From contig JAQNDB010000307.1 in NCBI GenBank assembly GCA_029204045.2, positions 1 to 64,000 on the forward strand: 64,000 nt of DNA, read 5' to 3'. The position numbers and the translations under genes are program-made. Position 1 is the first letter of the stretch. Every line of letters starts with the position of its first letter. Positions 23,583 to 36,038 of this stretch are shown in pieces. The notes under the pieces are model-generated. The model did no database searches and was not told the origin of the DNA. It was given only the letters and a program-made list of their open reading frames with translations. This DNA comes from Tillandsia leiboldiana (taxonomy: Eukaryota; Streptophyta; Magnoliopsida; Poales; Bromeliaceae).

Positions 23583-24763
23583 GATGTGGCGCAATTCGTG
23601 GCACGATGTTTGGTGGGCCAACAGGTGAAAGCAGAGCATCAGCGATCGGCGGGGAAAACTACAACCATTGCCCATGCCGGAGTGCAAATGGGAATGGATA
23701 ACCATGGACTTTGTAACCGGTTTTCCGCGATCGCAGCAAGGACGTGACGTGATATGGGTCATTATGGACCGTCAGACGAAATCGGCCCACTTCCTACCGA
23801 TTCACACGACGTGGAGCAGGGATCGGCTGGTGCAGACCTATATTGACGAGGTGGTGAGACTGCATGGAATACCGTCATCGGCAACTTCTGATAGGGACAC
23901 GCGCGTCGTGTCAAACTCCTGGCAAAGTCTGCAGCAGGCATTGGGGATCGAGCTGCAGTTTAGCACGGCAGTCCACCCGCAGACGGACGGGCAATCGGAA
24001 CGAGTGATTCGGATTCTCGAAGATATGCTTCGAGCCGGTGTGCTAGATTGGGGTGAGGGATGGTCACGCTACCTATCCCTCGTGGAATTTGCCTACAATA
24101 ATAGCTATCAAGCTAGTATCCAGATGGCCCCGTACGAATCCTTGTACGGACGCAGATGTCGATCGCCTATTTGCTGGGACGACTTGGGGGAGCGGAAGCT
24201 GTTGGGGCCAGACCTCGTAGGGGAAACGGAAGAAAAGGTGCGGTGCGCCTTAACAGGCAGCGGTTGTTGACAGCCCAGAGCCGGTAGAAAGGTTACGTGG
24301 ACCAAAGGCGACGGGAATGGGAATGTGAGGTAGGGGGCCATGTGTTGTTACGTGTGTCACCGTCAAAGGGGACAAGACGGTTCGGCATACGAGGGAAGCT
24401 GAGCCCACGGTATGTGGGATCGTTCGAGATTTTGGAGCGCGCGGGCCCGGTGGCATACCGGTTGGCCTTACCGCCAAATCTTGAACAGGTGCATAATGTG
24501 TTTCACGTCTCGACGCTCCGGAAGTACCTCCCCCGACCCGTCGCACGTCCTCAACGCCCCGGCCATTGAACTGCAGGAGGATTTGAGTTTCGAGGAAACG
24601 TCGATATGGATCTTAGCAAGAGAAGGAAAGGAACTTCATAACAGGACGACCCCCTGCGTAAAGGTGCAATGGAGTAACCACGAGGAGCGCAAGGCGACGT
24701 GGGAACTTGAGACGAAAATGAGGGAGTGTTATCCTGAGTTATATAGTGAGGGTCGAGGTTAAG
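23583..24763 (+). pseudogene. Chromovirus B integrase core, GPY region and chromodomain remnant
   Basis: Continues the integrase cut at 16145. The zinc-binding CLVGQQ and the core follow, with all three catalytic acids kept: D in ITMDFVTGF, D in TSDRDTR and E in QSERVIR. The main core frame is 23668-24270. Frameshifts near 24245-24300 and 24540 move the GPY/F region (SPRYVGSFEILERAGPVAYRL) and the chromodomain (LSFEETS, VQWSNHEERKATWELE) into other frames. The frame ends at 24762. The enzyme would normally insert element DNA, and the chromodomain would guide it to heterochromatin; this copy cannot make the joined protein. Confidence 0.88.
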
Positions 24764-24781
24764 TTTCGGGGACGAAACTTC

Positions 24782-24797
24782 TTTAAGGGGTGAGTGG
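24782..24797 (+). promoter_or_regulatory. Polypurine tract of chromovirus B
   Basis: TTTAAGGGGTGAGTGG directly precedes the LTR start TGTAATATCACA at 24798. The matching site in E is at 39188-39204. Confidence 0.75.
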
Positions 24798-27700
24798 TGT
24801 AATATCACAGATTTTTGGCAACGTTCTACCCTCCTGCTAATAAAGGTTAAGTTAAGGGAAAGTAATGTAACGGATTTACTTAAGTCGATAATTTGGAGGT
24901 GCGGGTATTTTTCTGCGATAGAGCTCGGAAAACGGAGAACGGCGGTGCGATCGGATCCGGATTCCGACTTACGGAACTCCCAGAAAGGGGTAGAAAGGGA
25001 TCGCAATAGCCAGGGGGTGCATCGAAATCCATGTAAGTGATTTTGCACGTTTTTTGAGAAAAATAACGGATTATCTTTAAAGAATTATCCCAAAGGATTA
25101 TCTGTGAGGAATTAATTAATTAATGAATTAATTAATTAATGAATTAATTAATTAATGAATTAATTAATTAGGGTGCAAAAATATCCGATGTGGATTTCGA
25201 CGGTACGTACTTACGAAAAGGGAAATAAAAGAATTAAATTAATAACAAGATTTATTTATTTCCCGTATACCGAAAGGAAACCCTAGTCGTAAAAGATCGC
25301 CTCCTCAAACCCTTCCCTCTTATGCATACCGAAGACCAAAAATAAAACCCTAGTTCGGAGAAGAGAAAAGAAAAGAGAAATTCCTACCGGAAGAGAAAAG
25401 AAGGAAAGAAGGAGAAAGCGGAGGGACCCGATCGCCCCGATGGACATGCCGGAGACCGGAGAACGAGACGCCATCACCTACGGGGAGCGGATCCGGATCC
25501 CCAACGCCGCAAAGGAACGAGATCGATTCTTTAATCCCGATAGATCGAGGTTAGCGATCGTTATTCCTTTTTATCGAATTAATCGGGGGTTTTTCTTGTT
25601 CTTTTAAGGTCAACTTTTTGGTACATTGATCACGGGTTTTTGATTTTTCGGTTTTGATCAATGTTTTGTTCTTGTTCATGATCGGATTGATCGGTGGTTT
25701 TTAATCGGTCTTTTGATCGGGATTTCGATCGACGCTTTGTTGTTCGTCGATCAATGGTTTAGTCGTTAGATTTACCGTGGGTTGTTCGGGGGTTTTTGTG
25801 GGTGTTTCGGTGGAGCATGGGGGGTTAACGGGAGGCCGCCGCCGCCGTTGTTAAATGGGAGGCCGCCGCGGCCGTTACCATGTTCGCGGGGTCGTCGCCG
25901 GAGTCGCACGGGAGCGAAAACGGAGAAGAAACCGCGAAACGGGAGCAAAAATGGAGAAGAAAACCGCGAACGGGAAGCTACAGTGCATCCCCGTACGGCT
26001 CCCTCCACCGCGGTCCACAGGCCCAGGCGTGCACCTGGCGTACGCCCCGCGGCGCGGAAGCCGCAGACCCGGCGCACGCTTACGTGCGCCGGCCCAGCCT
26101 GCTCAGGCGCGGTGCACGCTACAGCGTGCACCCGGTGCGCGCCTCAGGCCCATGCGGCCGTGAGCCCGGTGCGCGCTCGTGTCGTGCACCGGCCCAGCCT
26201 AGGATGCGCGGTGCACGCTCCTTGTGTGCACCCGGCGCATACCACCCAGCCGCCGACGCGCAAACCCGGTCCACAACCAGCTCCGTGCACCAGCCCCCAA
26301 CGGAAGGCTCCGGTAGCTCCGTTTTCGGCCCGTTTCGTCCTGTTTTTGAGTGTTTTTGACCACGAGGATATTTATAACAACGATGTAGTTCTTCGGGACA
26401 GTTTTTGGTTCGACGGTTTTTCTGTGGCACGACGTGGTCCTCTTGGCACAGTGATTTTGGTTTTTCATCGATCTATGGTTACAGTGGTCGGGACCACTGT
26501 TTTGCCTATTTAAGGTAAAAGTGTTAAAAGGCGTTTTTGATTATTTTATTAGCCCACGTGAAGTTCGGATTCGCCTAGGAGGAACATGGGAGCGGTCGTT
26601 TATCTTCACTCAGGTGGGTACTTTTGATTAATTTCGGTGCAGGGTCGTTCCCGAGTGTTCGTTTTGATAAAGTAGATCTGTTTGGTAATTTGACTAACCC
26701 CGTAGCATGTGAATCCCTTTTATTAACAAAGCGGCTGCGGTCGCAAGATCGATATTCTATTCTCATTGAGGGGGCTGCGGTCGCATGATTATTTTACTGA
26801 TCTGACTAACGCGGCGGAGGTCGCAACATGGTTTTGTACTCATATTGCTTACACGCACACCGGCAGTTTGGCCACTACACAGGGTGTATTTTTCCGAAAT
26901 GATGGTAAGGATTACCCGTGTACCCCACAAGGAGAGGTTAGTGGGGACCCCTCAAGGAGAGGCGACTGCTACTTGGGCAGTAGAGGGGTTGGAGGCACCA
27001 AGGAGATGAGTACGGTATTCTGGGGTTGGGGCCCAGCTTGTTATGGTATTCTGGGGTTGGGGCCCAGCTTGTTATGGTATTCTAGGGTTGGTGCTCAGCT
27101 TGTTTGTGACAGGAATTTGGCGATACATGAGGGGGGGGAGTAAATGCTCCGGTGTATCGGTTTGTCTTTTCAGTCATCGCATTTACTTTTTACATCTACT
27201 TTATCAGTCACTGACTACCCACACTGTGACAGGTCCGAGCAGGGGTGGGAACCGGGACGATGGTGAGGCAACGGTTAGAGGACCTTAGCTCTTGGGGGGG
27301 CTATTAAACTTTACAGGGTATGGTTATCTTTTATTGTGTATTGGTTAGTCTAGCTGTGATTACTTGTGCATGATTTCTTTTGGATGTTGGAATGAGGACT
27401 TCGAGTAGGATTTTCTTCTCTTATCTGTGAATGTTAAGATGTGTGATTGCGGCTCGTTTTCAAGTACAAACATGGTTTCAAATGTATTTTCAAACCAGGT
27501 GTCATGTGGGCAAGATTTCAAAACATGTGGATTTATCCTTTCAAGCATAATGGCCGCCAAAAAGGATTTGCGAAAATGTTTTGTAAAACTGGGTGTCGAG
27601 TGGACACCGACTTCCAAACCTATGGGTTTATGCTAGTCTAAATGTTATAGATATAACTGTTTGGTTAAATCTAGTCTCTCCTCGTTGTCAGTCATGGTTT

Positions 27701-27877
27701 GCATGGTTAAAGTAATTGTCGTGCTTGGAACACAGTGTATATACACAGGAGGCTCCGCCCGTTTGGGGAGCGAATTTGTATATGTGGCGGGTCTGGTGCG
27801 CACCAGAGGCGAGGTTCATTTAAGAAAAAAAAAATGGATACGTTTTTCCGCCCTTTTAGAACCTCCGGGGCGTGACA
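24798..27877 (+). repeat. 3' LTR of chromovirus B (3080 bp)
   Basis: Begins TGTAATATCACA and ends CTCCGGGGCGTGACA. Shares the GGAGAACGGCGG...CGATCGG segment, the hairpin at 26857-26887 and a GC-rich block (about 25990-26290) with the LTRs of D, E and F. It holds two small tandem arrays: 16-bp units of AATTAATTAATTAATG at about 25105-25170, and 28-bp units with GGGGCCCAGCTTG at about 27015-27095. A splice-donor-like GAG|GTTAGC lies at 25550. Confidence 0.85.
26857..26887 (+). other. Conserved LTR hairpin, copy in B
   Basis: Same 31-nt layout as in D, E and F. The loop TTGGCC is unchanged. The outermost pair is A-T instead of G-C, and one inner pair is A-T instead of G-C, so both changes keep pairing; two other positions are mismatched. 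Confidence 0.6.
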
Positions 27878-28867
27878 AAACCTTAGGGAGACCTTAGGGT
27901 TTAGGCGCGAGAGTGTACGTGGATACGTGGCGAAAGTACTTGATTGGGTTATAGGTTCCCAAGAAGGATATTGGGAATGATTAAGGGAGACAAACTACCA
28001 CCAGTTAACGATACGTTGGGCGGCCGACGACGTAGCGTTAAAGGTGGGAGGGAGTATTCCTCCTTACTTTCGCATAATTGGGTCGACGTGTTTATATGAT
28101 GTCTGTTATCTTTCCGCATTCATTATGTAATGCCCAGATAAATGAATGCGAACTAATCTTGTTGTGGCATACAGATAGCCATGCCACCACGACGGGAGAC
28201 AAGGTTGACACGGCTCGAGCCTGAGGAGGGCTCCGGGTCGGGGGACGTTCGCGAGTTAAAGGAACAGGTGGCCGCGTTTATCGGCGTGGTTCATCAGCAG
28301 GCGGGAGGCCTCCCGCCGACAGGAGGAAGCCTCCCGCCTACAGGAGGAAGCTTCCCGCCGACGGGAGGGGGAGGCTTCACGTAGACAGGAAGAGGCGTTT
28401 CGGCGCCAAGAAGAGGTATCTAAGCGGCAGGCGGAGCAGATCGAGAGGCTCCAGGAGATGCTGATACAACAAGTTGAGGCGGCGTAGACGGCGCATGAGC
28501 GCACGGCTTCGCCTCAGGTGGGGGCAACGACTGAAGGGGTGGCTGTGGCGGCCGAGCCTATGGCGGCGCGCCCAACACTATCTGTTGGGGCTACTAGAGG
28601 AATGCCCCGGCGGGCCGACTCGGAGGTGGATGATGCCGAGTATGCGGCCTAGAGAGCCGAGCAGGATAGGGCGATGAAGGTTCTTGCCAACTTCTAGAAA
28701 TTTCACCCACCCACCTTCAGCGGCGATAAATCTGATCCTATGGTGGTGGAGTCGTGGATTGACTCCGTGGAGCGACTGTTCCAAACCCTTCGGGTGCCGA
28801 TGCGGGACCGCGTTACTGTAGCAGTTCCCCATCTCGACAATATGGCACACCGGTGGTGGAAAGCAGA
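27878..28867 (+). pseudogene. Leader and gag remnant of a further gypsy element C
   Basis: About 300 bp of leader precede an ATG at 28181 whose product begins MPPRRETRLTRLEPEEG. This is unlike the MARTRS start of B, E and F, so C belongs to another gypsy group. A repeated motif of the type GGSLPPTGG follows (28300-28385), then several stops. The Retrotrans_gag core is recognisable at about 28700-28867 (FHPPTFSGD, PMVVESWIDSVERLFQTL, HRWWKAD), where LTR D cuts it. B's LTR end abuts the leader at 27877, so B probably inserted into C. Confidence 0.75.
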
Positions 28868-30529
28868 TGTAGTAACCACATGTAAAATAGGTTTTTCAGC
28901 TTTTAGTTTTCCGCATCCCTTTTAGGGGTCCGGAGGGTGGGCTAATAATTCTTATTTTCTGGGTAGACCGTCGGGGCTCGAGGGTATTTTTAGGCAATAA
29001 AGCTCGCGAAACGGAGAACGATGGCACGATCGGATTCGAATTCCGACACCGGGATCTCCCAGAATAAATTTTGGAAGGTTACAGCGGTTCCGGGTGCATC
29101 AAAACGCGTGCGGGCGATCGGCACGCTTTTCGAGGTAAACCAGCAGTCCCGGGTGAATCAAAAAGCGTGCGGGAGATCGGCACGCTTTTCGAGGTAAGTG
29201 GACCCTGATCCGCACCCGATCGCTAAGTTTTGAATTTGGGGGTTTAGGGTTCAATCCCACCCCCCATTCACACCCATACGATCAATTTACATTTTTGGTT
29301 GGGGACGTAGTGTTTTTCCCCACTTCTCATTTCCGTTGCGTAGTTTCCTCCCGAGCGCGTGCGAGGAACCCGATCCCTAGCTTTTCCCCTCCATCGGTTG
29401 GCGTGAAGAACTGAGGCGACGAGACGGGGAGAAGGAAGGACGATCGCACTTCCTGCGGAATCCGGCGAACGAGAGCGGGACGATCCTCCTCCTTCTTCTC
29501 TTACAGGCGAAAATGAGGTGAGCGGTTCGGGTTTTTCCGTTCTTTTCGGTATGAGGTTTTCCTTTTTCGTCGGTGTCGCGGGCGATACGAGTTGTTGGAC
29601 GGGAGGCCGCCGCCGCCGTTGTTAAACGGGAGGCCGCCGCCGTTATCGTGTCCACATGGTCGTCGCCGCAGTCGTCAGGGTCGCGGGGTCGCAACCGGAG
29701 CCGCGGGGGGGCGAAAAGGGGCGGCACTATTCACCTGGTACGGCCAGGTCGCCGCGCGGTCCACGGGACCCGGCGTGCACCCGGCGCACAGCTCCCGGGC
29801 GCAGGGGCTCGGACCCGGCGCACGAATGCGTGCGCCAGGCCGCGCGGTCCATGGGACCCGGTGTGCACCCGGCGCACGGCTCCTGGGCCCAGGGGCGCGG
29901 ACCCGGCGCATGAACGCGTGCGCCAGGCCGCGCGGTCCACCGCTGAGGCATGCACCCGGTGCACACCCCGTCGCCCAAACGGTGTGGACCCGGCGCGCGC
30001 CTCGGCTCGTGCGCGGCCCGGCCCATGCCGCAGCGGTCTACCGCTGCGGCGTGCGCCTGGTCTGCGCCGCTGCCGCCTGCCGCCTGCCGTCGTGGACCCG
30101 GTCCACGCCTGGATCCGTGCACCTGTCTTCAGAAAAGGGTCCAGAAGCTCCGTTTGTAGCCCGTTTCACCCCGTTTTTGAGTGTTTTTAACCACGACGAT
30201 GTTTTTTAACAAATAATTCTTATTGTCGCTGTTCGGGCACACGGCGAGGGTATTTTTAGTTGGAGCTTCCGCATGTCTTCTCCTTCGTGTTTGAGGTGGC
30301 TTTTATTTGGAGACTTAGCATGGCATTTCCGACACTTGTGATTAACTCTTTTTGTACGGTTAACTGCGTTATTATGGACAGTCATTATGGTTCGTGTTAT
30401 ATGATTATATGTGGTTGATAGTCCTTATGGTTCTCGTTATTTGATTTTATGTGGTTGATAGTCTCTATGATCCTCGTTACTTGATTATGTACGGTATTCT
30501 TGGTTACTATGCTCGAGGCTGCAGCACGC

Positions 30530-30560
30530 GCACCCGCGGTTTGGCCACCGCAAAGGGTGC
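30530..30560 (+). other. Conserved LTR hairpin, copy in D
   Basis: Outer stem GCACCC/GGGTGC, inner stem GCGGT/ACCGC, loop TTGGCC, three-base bulge AAA on the 3' side. It is followed by the palindrome TTTTCCGGAAAA. Confidence 0.7.
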
Positions 30561-30649
30561 GCTTTTCCGGAAAAGTGGTCCATGACCCGTGTAAACCAAC
30601 GAGGTGACGTAGTGGGGCCGCCGTAGTTGTGGGGTTTTGAGACGCCAAG

Positions 30650-30785
30650 GTGCGAGCGGTGCGACCCGTCGACGTAGATGCTCGACGTGGTTAGGTGTTA
30701 CAGGTGTTCGTGGCTCTTTGTGAGCGGTGCGACCCGTCGACGTAGATGCTCGACGTGGTCAGGTTTTACAGGTGTTCGTGTTTCT
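30650..30785 (+). repeat. Two-unit tandem repeat in LTR D
   Basis: Two copies, about 68 bp each, of a unit containing GAGCGGTGCGACCCGTCGAC and GATGCTCGACGTGGT. Related to the three-unit repeat in the E LTR. Confidence 0.8.
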
Positions 30786-32939
30786 TTTCCCCTCTTGAGA
30801 GGGTGGTTGCTCCGGATCGTCTGACGGTTGGCTTTACTATTTTTCCAGCTTTATTATTGGTATTATCGTGTCGCTGACTTCCCACTTCGTGGCAGGTTCC
30901 TTCAGGGGTGAGAGCTAGGCGACGGTGAGGCCGAGACGGGAGTTTTCGGGTCCAGGAGGATCCCGGACAGTATTTTCCCTTTCCTTTCGCATTTCATTTA
31001 TTATTTGTAGCCTACTGTGTGGTTCTCGATACCCTCGTGGGGTCGGTGTGGATGTCGGCATATTACTATTTATTTATTGAGTTTCTTTTTCTCTCTCTGT
31101 TGGCCACTTTGAGAAAACAACAAGAAAGCAAAACAAAAAGGATTGCGAAAACCGTTTTCAAAAACCTAGGTGTCGTGTTGTAGTAACCGCTCGTTTAAAA
31201 TACTTTTTCGGATTTTATAGTTGTTTTAAGTGCACCGCATCTCGCTTAGGGGTCCGGATTGTGGCTTAACTGTCTTTTTCTTCTGGACAGACCGTCGGGG
31301 CTCGCGGGTATTTTTAGACAATAAAGCTCGCGAAACGGAGAACGGCGGCGCGATCGGTTTTGGATTCCGACTCCGAATTCTCCCGAAATAAATTCCGGAA
31401 GGTTGCTAGCAGATCTGACGACTCGCACATGTATCGAGGCAAACCGGACCCTGGTTCGTACCCGAACTGGTAAATTTTCCCTTTTTGTCGGGGGTTTGGG
31501 TCAATTCTCTTTCCGCCTCTTGGTTCACCCGATCTCCTTTTCTGCAATTTAGGGATTTGGGGGGGGATCAATTCCCCTATGTGGCACCAAAACGACTAAT
31601 TAAACCCGTTTGGGGACTAGGGATTTCCCAAAACTCCCCTTTTATCCAGTGCGTAAACCCCCACCCGAGCGAGAGCAAAACCTAGTTTCCCCCACCTCTT
31701 GCAAGGCGACGCGAAGAACCCAGGTCGCGACGGGGAGAAGAAGGGAACGATCGCCTCCCCGCAAGATCCGACGAACGCGAAGAGGACGATCCTTCTCCTC
31801 CGCCTAGTGCCGGCGAAACCGAGGTGAGTCGTGTTTTCGTTTTCCTTTTCGTTTCTTGTTCCGAGCGAGGGAGGAGGTTCCCGGGAAGTTTCCGGAGGTG
31901 GGGCACCCGATGCGCAAGGAGGCGGGGGAGGAGCGAGCCACCCGTCGGCAGGGCACCCGTGCTGGCTTCGTGCCGCGCGGGGCCGCCCGTGCCTGCGGGC
32001 AGCTCCCCCGCGCGGGCTGGGCGCCGCGCGGGACCACCCGCACGCGGGGGCGCCTCGCGGGGCCTGGCACCGCGCGGGGAAACCCGCGCATGCGGGCAGT
32101 GCGCCGCGCGGGCTGGGCGCCGCGCAGGGCCGCACGCATGCGGGAGCGCCGCGCGGGGTCTTGCACCGCGCGGCCAGCCCACGCATGCGTGCAGTGCGGC
32201 CACGCGGGCTGGGCGCCCGCGGGGCCGCCCGCATGCGGGGGCGCCGCGCGGGGTATGTCCCCGCGCGGGGTCTGGCACCGCGCGGGGCAGCCTGCGCATG
32301 CGGGCAGTGCGCCCACGCGGGCAGGGCGCCTCGCGGGGGCCGCCCGCATGCGGGGGCCCCGCGCGTGGTCTGGCACCGCGCGGGGCAGCCGCGCATGCGG
32401 TCAGTGCACCCGCGCGGGCTGGGCGCCGCGCGGGGCCACCCGCGTACGGGGCACCGCGCGGGGCAGCCCGCGCACGCGGGCAGCGTACCCGCGCGGGCCG
32501 GGCGCCGTGCGAGTCTGACACCGCACGGGCCCATGCACACGCGCGGACAGCGAGGCGGCGCGGGGTCACCTCCGCCACGGTCACCGACGCCGCCGCCGTC
32601 GGAACCGAGGACCCTGCTCCGGGACGAGAACCGGAGGATGTTATTGCTTTTCATTGACGGTGGTTGGTGGGTACTGATTCCCTTCCCGGGGGATTTCTTT
32701 TGTAGTTGCGGGGAGCGCGCCGGGACGCGGGGGAGTCGAGCGTGATCACTACTCGCGACAAGTGGGTTTTGTTTTGGGATTTAGCGCCGGGTTTCCGACG
32801 ATTGTACCTTATTTAATATCAGTATTTAATCGTGCTAACATGATAGCCCATGAGAACTTTATCGTTGAATTTAATTGGTAATATGGTTACTCTATTCGCG
32901 TTTGGTACTATGGTTACTTTGCTCGAGGTTGCAGCATGC

Positions 32940-32970
32940 GCACCCGCGGTTTGGCCACCGCAAAGGGTGC
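32940..32970 (+). other. Conserved LTR hairpin, copy in the E 5' LTR
   Basis: Same sequence as the D copy in both stems, loop and bulge, followed by TTTTCCGGAAAA and GGTCCATGACCCGTGTA. Confidence 0.7.
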
Positions 32971-33069
32971 GCTTTTCCGGAAAAGTGGTCCATGACCCGT
33001 GTATACCCACGAGGGGACGTAGTGGGGCCCCTGTAGTTGTGGGGTTTTGATGCGCCGAGGTGTGACCGT

Positions 33070-33230
33070 TGCAACCCGTCGGTTTAGTTGTCCGACGTGG
33101 TCGGGGATTGCAGGGTTACAGGCGACCCGTCGGTTTAGTTGTCCGACGTGGTCGGGTATTGCAGGGTTACAGGCGACCCGTCGGTTTAGTTGTCCGACGT
33201 GGTCGGGTATTGCGGGTTACAGGTGTTCGT
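33070..33230 (+). repeat. Three-unit tandem repeat in the E 5' LTR
   Basis: Three copies of about 52 bp containing ACCCGTCGGTTTAGTTGTCC, GACGTGGTCGGG and a GTTACAGG end. The 3' LTR has the same three units at about 51990-52145. Confidence 0.85.
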
Positions 33231-34087
33231 GTTATCTTTTCCCTCTTGGGAGGGGTGGTTGCTCCGGATAGTTTACGGTTGGACGCATTTCTTTACCCTG
33301 CTTTATTATTATCACTATTGTTTAGTCGCTGACTTCCCACTTTGCGACAGGTTCCTACAGGGAGGAGAGTTAGGCGACGGTGAGGCCGCGGCAGGAGTTT
33401 CGGGGCCACTGGAGTCCCCGAACAGTACTCTCTCTTTTATTTCGCATTTCATTTATTATTTGTAGACTGTGGTGTAGTTCTCGATACCCTTGTGGGGTCA
33501 GTGTGGATGTCGGCATGGTATTTAATAATTTATTTATTCTCCTTTCATCTCTGTGGGCCGCTTTAAGAAAAAAAAGAGCAAACGAAAGAAAAGATTGCGA
33601 TAAATGTTTTCAAAACCCGGGTGTCGTGTGGGCACCGCTTTCAAAACCTTGTGGATTTATGGACTGTGAAAATGGATTTCAAAACCTACATGTCGTGTGG
33701 GCACTGTTTTCCAAAACCTCTGAGTTTACGTTGCTTTCGAAACGAGTTTTCAAAATCTAGGTGGCGGGTGGGCGCCGTTTTTTAAAAATTGTGGATTTAT
33801 CCTTTCAAACTGATCGGGTGTGAGATTTATTATGCAAGTGTGAATGTGTGTGTGTCTGAAACTGTTGTGATTGAACGGATATCCGTGTTTGGACATTGTA
33901 CTAGCCGCGACGCCGTGCATATACAGAGGAGACTCTGTCCGTTTGCAGAGTGATTCTGTATATGCGGCGGATGTGGGCACGCGCCGGGGAAGAAGGTTTT
34001 TCAAAAAAAAAAATTTTATGCGCGAAACACATACCTTTTGTGAATCGTTTTCGCTAAAATAAACCCCCGGGGCGTGACAGATTAAGA

Positions 34088-34099
34088 TGGTATCAAAGC
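34088..34099 (+). promoter_or_regulatory. Primer-binding site of chromovirus E
   Basis: TGGTATCAAAGC, one base different from the initiator tRNA-Met complement, 8 bp after the LTR end. Confidence 0.82.
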
Positions 34100-34301
34100 A
34101 AAATCTTGCTTTACAATCACAACAGTTTGTGCCGACGTCCACAGGAATACCTCACTGGGCTACAAATGAATGGAATGGATAGGGTATAGGAGAGTAGAAC
34201 GCGAGTGATCGAGGGGGGGGAAAGAGTCTAAGTCCTTTTCTCTCGATAGGTGGTTTGTTTATATGATTAGCGGAGTCTAGAGCTGACTTATGATATGTGT
34301 T

Positions 34302-35572
34302 ATGACAGACATGGCCCGTACTAGATCATCGGCCGAGGATACAGGGGCTGATGTGACGGCTTCGGCGGCCGCAGAGAACCAGCTCCTGCGGCAACAACTG
34401 CGAGAAATGGCGGGGCAGGTGGCGACCCTCACGGACCACGTGCGTCAGTTGACGCAACTGCAATCAGAGGCGGCAGTGACGGTCGCCCCGGCCCCTCCGC
34501 CGGGCCCAGGAGCGCCGGTGACGGGACCGCAGGTGACGGGGGCCGGGGCGGCAGTGGCCCCTCCACCTACTGCAGCAGCCGAGGTACCGCCAAACCAAGC
34601 TACGGCGCCAACGGCAGTACCCGCGACAGCGACGACTGGATCGGCGCTGGGGACCCTCGGCGGGGGTATCCGGGGGGAGAGCGTGGTGACACCTTCCCCC
34701 ACGGTGGCCGCCACCGCCACGGGGGAGCGGTCAGTTCCGCAGACAGAGCGGGACCGAGTGTGGGCCAACTTGGCCGACTTTAAGAAATACGATCCACCCA
34801 CGTTCGAAGGGGACACGACCGATCCTTGGGTCGTCGAGAAGTGGGTGGGATCGATGGAAAAATTGTTTGAGGACTTACTCATGGAGGATAGCGAGCGGGT
34901 TCCCCTAGCGGTCCACTTCCTAGAGGGGAACGCCCGCTTATGGTGGAAGACGGTGCGCCCTGATCCCCTAAAGGGCACAGTGCTCCTATCGTGGACGACG
35001 TTCAAGTAGGACCTGTTCGGGGCTTTCTTCACCAGCAACGTCAAAAAGAAACTGGAGGATGACTTGAACCATATCCAGCAGGGGAGCAGGACTGTTATGG
35101 AATATCAACGCGAGTTCGTGCGTTTGGTCAACTGCGTCCCATTCGTGGTAAGGGACGAGTCCCACAAGGCGTAACTGTTCATGGATGGCTTACGAAGCGA
35201 TATATTCCAAGTGGTGCAAGCAGCCGATTTGCACACTTTTCAGAAGGTGGTCGACAGGGCCACGGTGGTGGAGCGCGGGTTCGCTGTTACGCGCGCCAGG
35301 AGGGAGGGGCCGGCGCACCATGAGAAAAGGAAGCGACAGCAACAGTACTCCGTGGGAGGCTCTTCTAGTGGGGGCCGACCCCCCAAGCGATGGAGGCCAC
35401 CGTCAGGATCTCGGAGCGCACCTACAGGAGGGCCGAGGACGGGGGACAGGCCTTGCGTGATATGTGGGGGAGGGCACCGAGTGGGAGATTGCCCCTAAAG
35501 AGGCGACCACTGCTTTCGATGCGGCAAACAGGGGCACTTCCGCCGCAACTGCCCCTTAGCCTGGGGATCTGC
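34302..35572 (+). pseudogene. gag of chromovirus E, broken by stops and a Cassandra insertion
   Basis: Starts MTDMARTRS, as in F. Residues ~25-50 are a leucine/glutamine-rich segment (AENQLLRQQLREMAGQ), followed by a Pro/Ala-rich linker. The Retrotrans_gag core (DPPTFEGDTTDPWVVEKWVG...ARLWWKT) comes next. In-frame stops at 35007-35009, 35172-35174 and 35496-35498 break it; the last two fall where F has CAA. The zinc-knuckle region (CVICGGGH...CFRCGKQGHFRRNC) is intact apart from the third stop. The Cassandra element starts at 35573. Confidence 0.88.
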
Positions 35573-35582
35573 TGTGACGCCC

Positions 35583-35639
35583 CACTTCCCAGGGGGTCAC
35601 CCATCCTAGAACTACTCTAGCTCTAGCACGCTTAACTCT
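35583..35639 (-). other. 5S rRNA-derived segment in Cassandra LTR (left copy)
   Basis: Matches the second half of plant 5S rRNA, including the box C core GGATGGGTGACC, with a handful of differences. It is not a 5S gene: the first and last parts are absent. In Cassandra this segment is reported to keep an RNA polymerase III promoter. Confidence 0.85.
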
Positions 35640-35981
35640 CATGTTCCTCTTGGATCTTGCTACCATCCAAAATGCTATAGCCGGGTTTGAGATTTAGTCC
35701 TATTATATCATTTATATAGAGGACTAATCCAAATTCCGGGGGTGTTACATTCTTCCCCCCTTTAAGCCCTGACGTCCATGTCAGGCTCAAGCACACTCAC
35801 AAGCACCAGGCAATGTGAGACTCGTCTCGCTAGCCTTAGCCGACCTTGTGGGGAGCTACACTCCACCCACAACGGTCATTAGCCGGGGAGCCTCGCTCTA
35901 CCCGCTATATAACTCTGGCTCAGCCGAGACTCATCTCACATTTCCGGCTGGTGAATGGCTCTGATACCAACTGTGACGCCC

Positions 35982-36038
35982 CACTTCCCAGGGGGTCACC
36001 CATCCTAGAACTACTCTAGCTCTAGCACGCTTAACTCT
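35982..36038 (-). other. 5S rRNA-derived segment in Cassandra LTR (right copy)
   Basis: The same segment in the second LTR, identical by eye to the left copy here. Confidence 0.85.

Larger units (their letters stand above)
6718..27877 (+). mobile_element. Ty3/gypsy chromovirus B, old copy with nested insertions
   Basis: Segments 6718-7261, 13657-16145 and 23583-27877 are collinear pieces of one Tekay-type element: gag, RT, RNase H, integrase, chromodomain, polypurine tract and 3' LTR. A TR-GAG copia separates the first two, and a family-A solo LTR separates the last two; in each case a 5-bp duplication of B sequence flanks the insert. The 5' LTR is not in the window, because the family-A element breaks the 5' leader at 6717. 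Frameshifts, stops and lost catalytic residues mark it as the oldest pol in the window. Confidence 0.85.
28868..31178 (+). repeat. LTR of gypsy element D, cut by element E
   Basis: Begins TGTAGTAACCACATG inside the gag of C (28863-28867, GCAGA, should be its target duplication). Related to the E LTR throughout. It breaks off in AGGTGTCGTGT at 31178, where E begins; the equivalent point in E's own LTR continues GGGCACCG. Its remainder lies right of the window. It has a donor-like GAG|GTGAGC (29518), a GC-rich block (about 29740-30120), a hairpin and a two-unit repeat. Confidence 0.82.
31179..34079 (+). repeat. 5' LTR of chromovirus E (2901 bp)
   Basis: Begins TGTAGTAACCGCTCG and ends CCCCGGGGCGTGACA. 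It has a donor-like GAG|GTGAGT (GT at 31824), then a GC-rich block (about 31960-32570) built of CGCGCGGG and GCATGCGGG words. Further on are the hairpin and three 52-bp units at about 33070-33230. The long open frames across the GC-rich block on both strands are compositional. Confidence 0.92.

Noticed and set aside
31617..32745. Long ORFs up to 345 residues in the E 5' LTR, and the similar 455-residue ORF at 39637-41004
   Set aside because: They lie across the GC-rich LTR block on both strands. The 3' copy even runs across the border into F, so they reflect composition, not genes.
35583..36038. 5S rRNA genes
   Set aside because: Only the later half of a 5S-like sequence is present, in both LTRs of a TRIM with target duplications.
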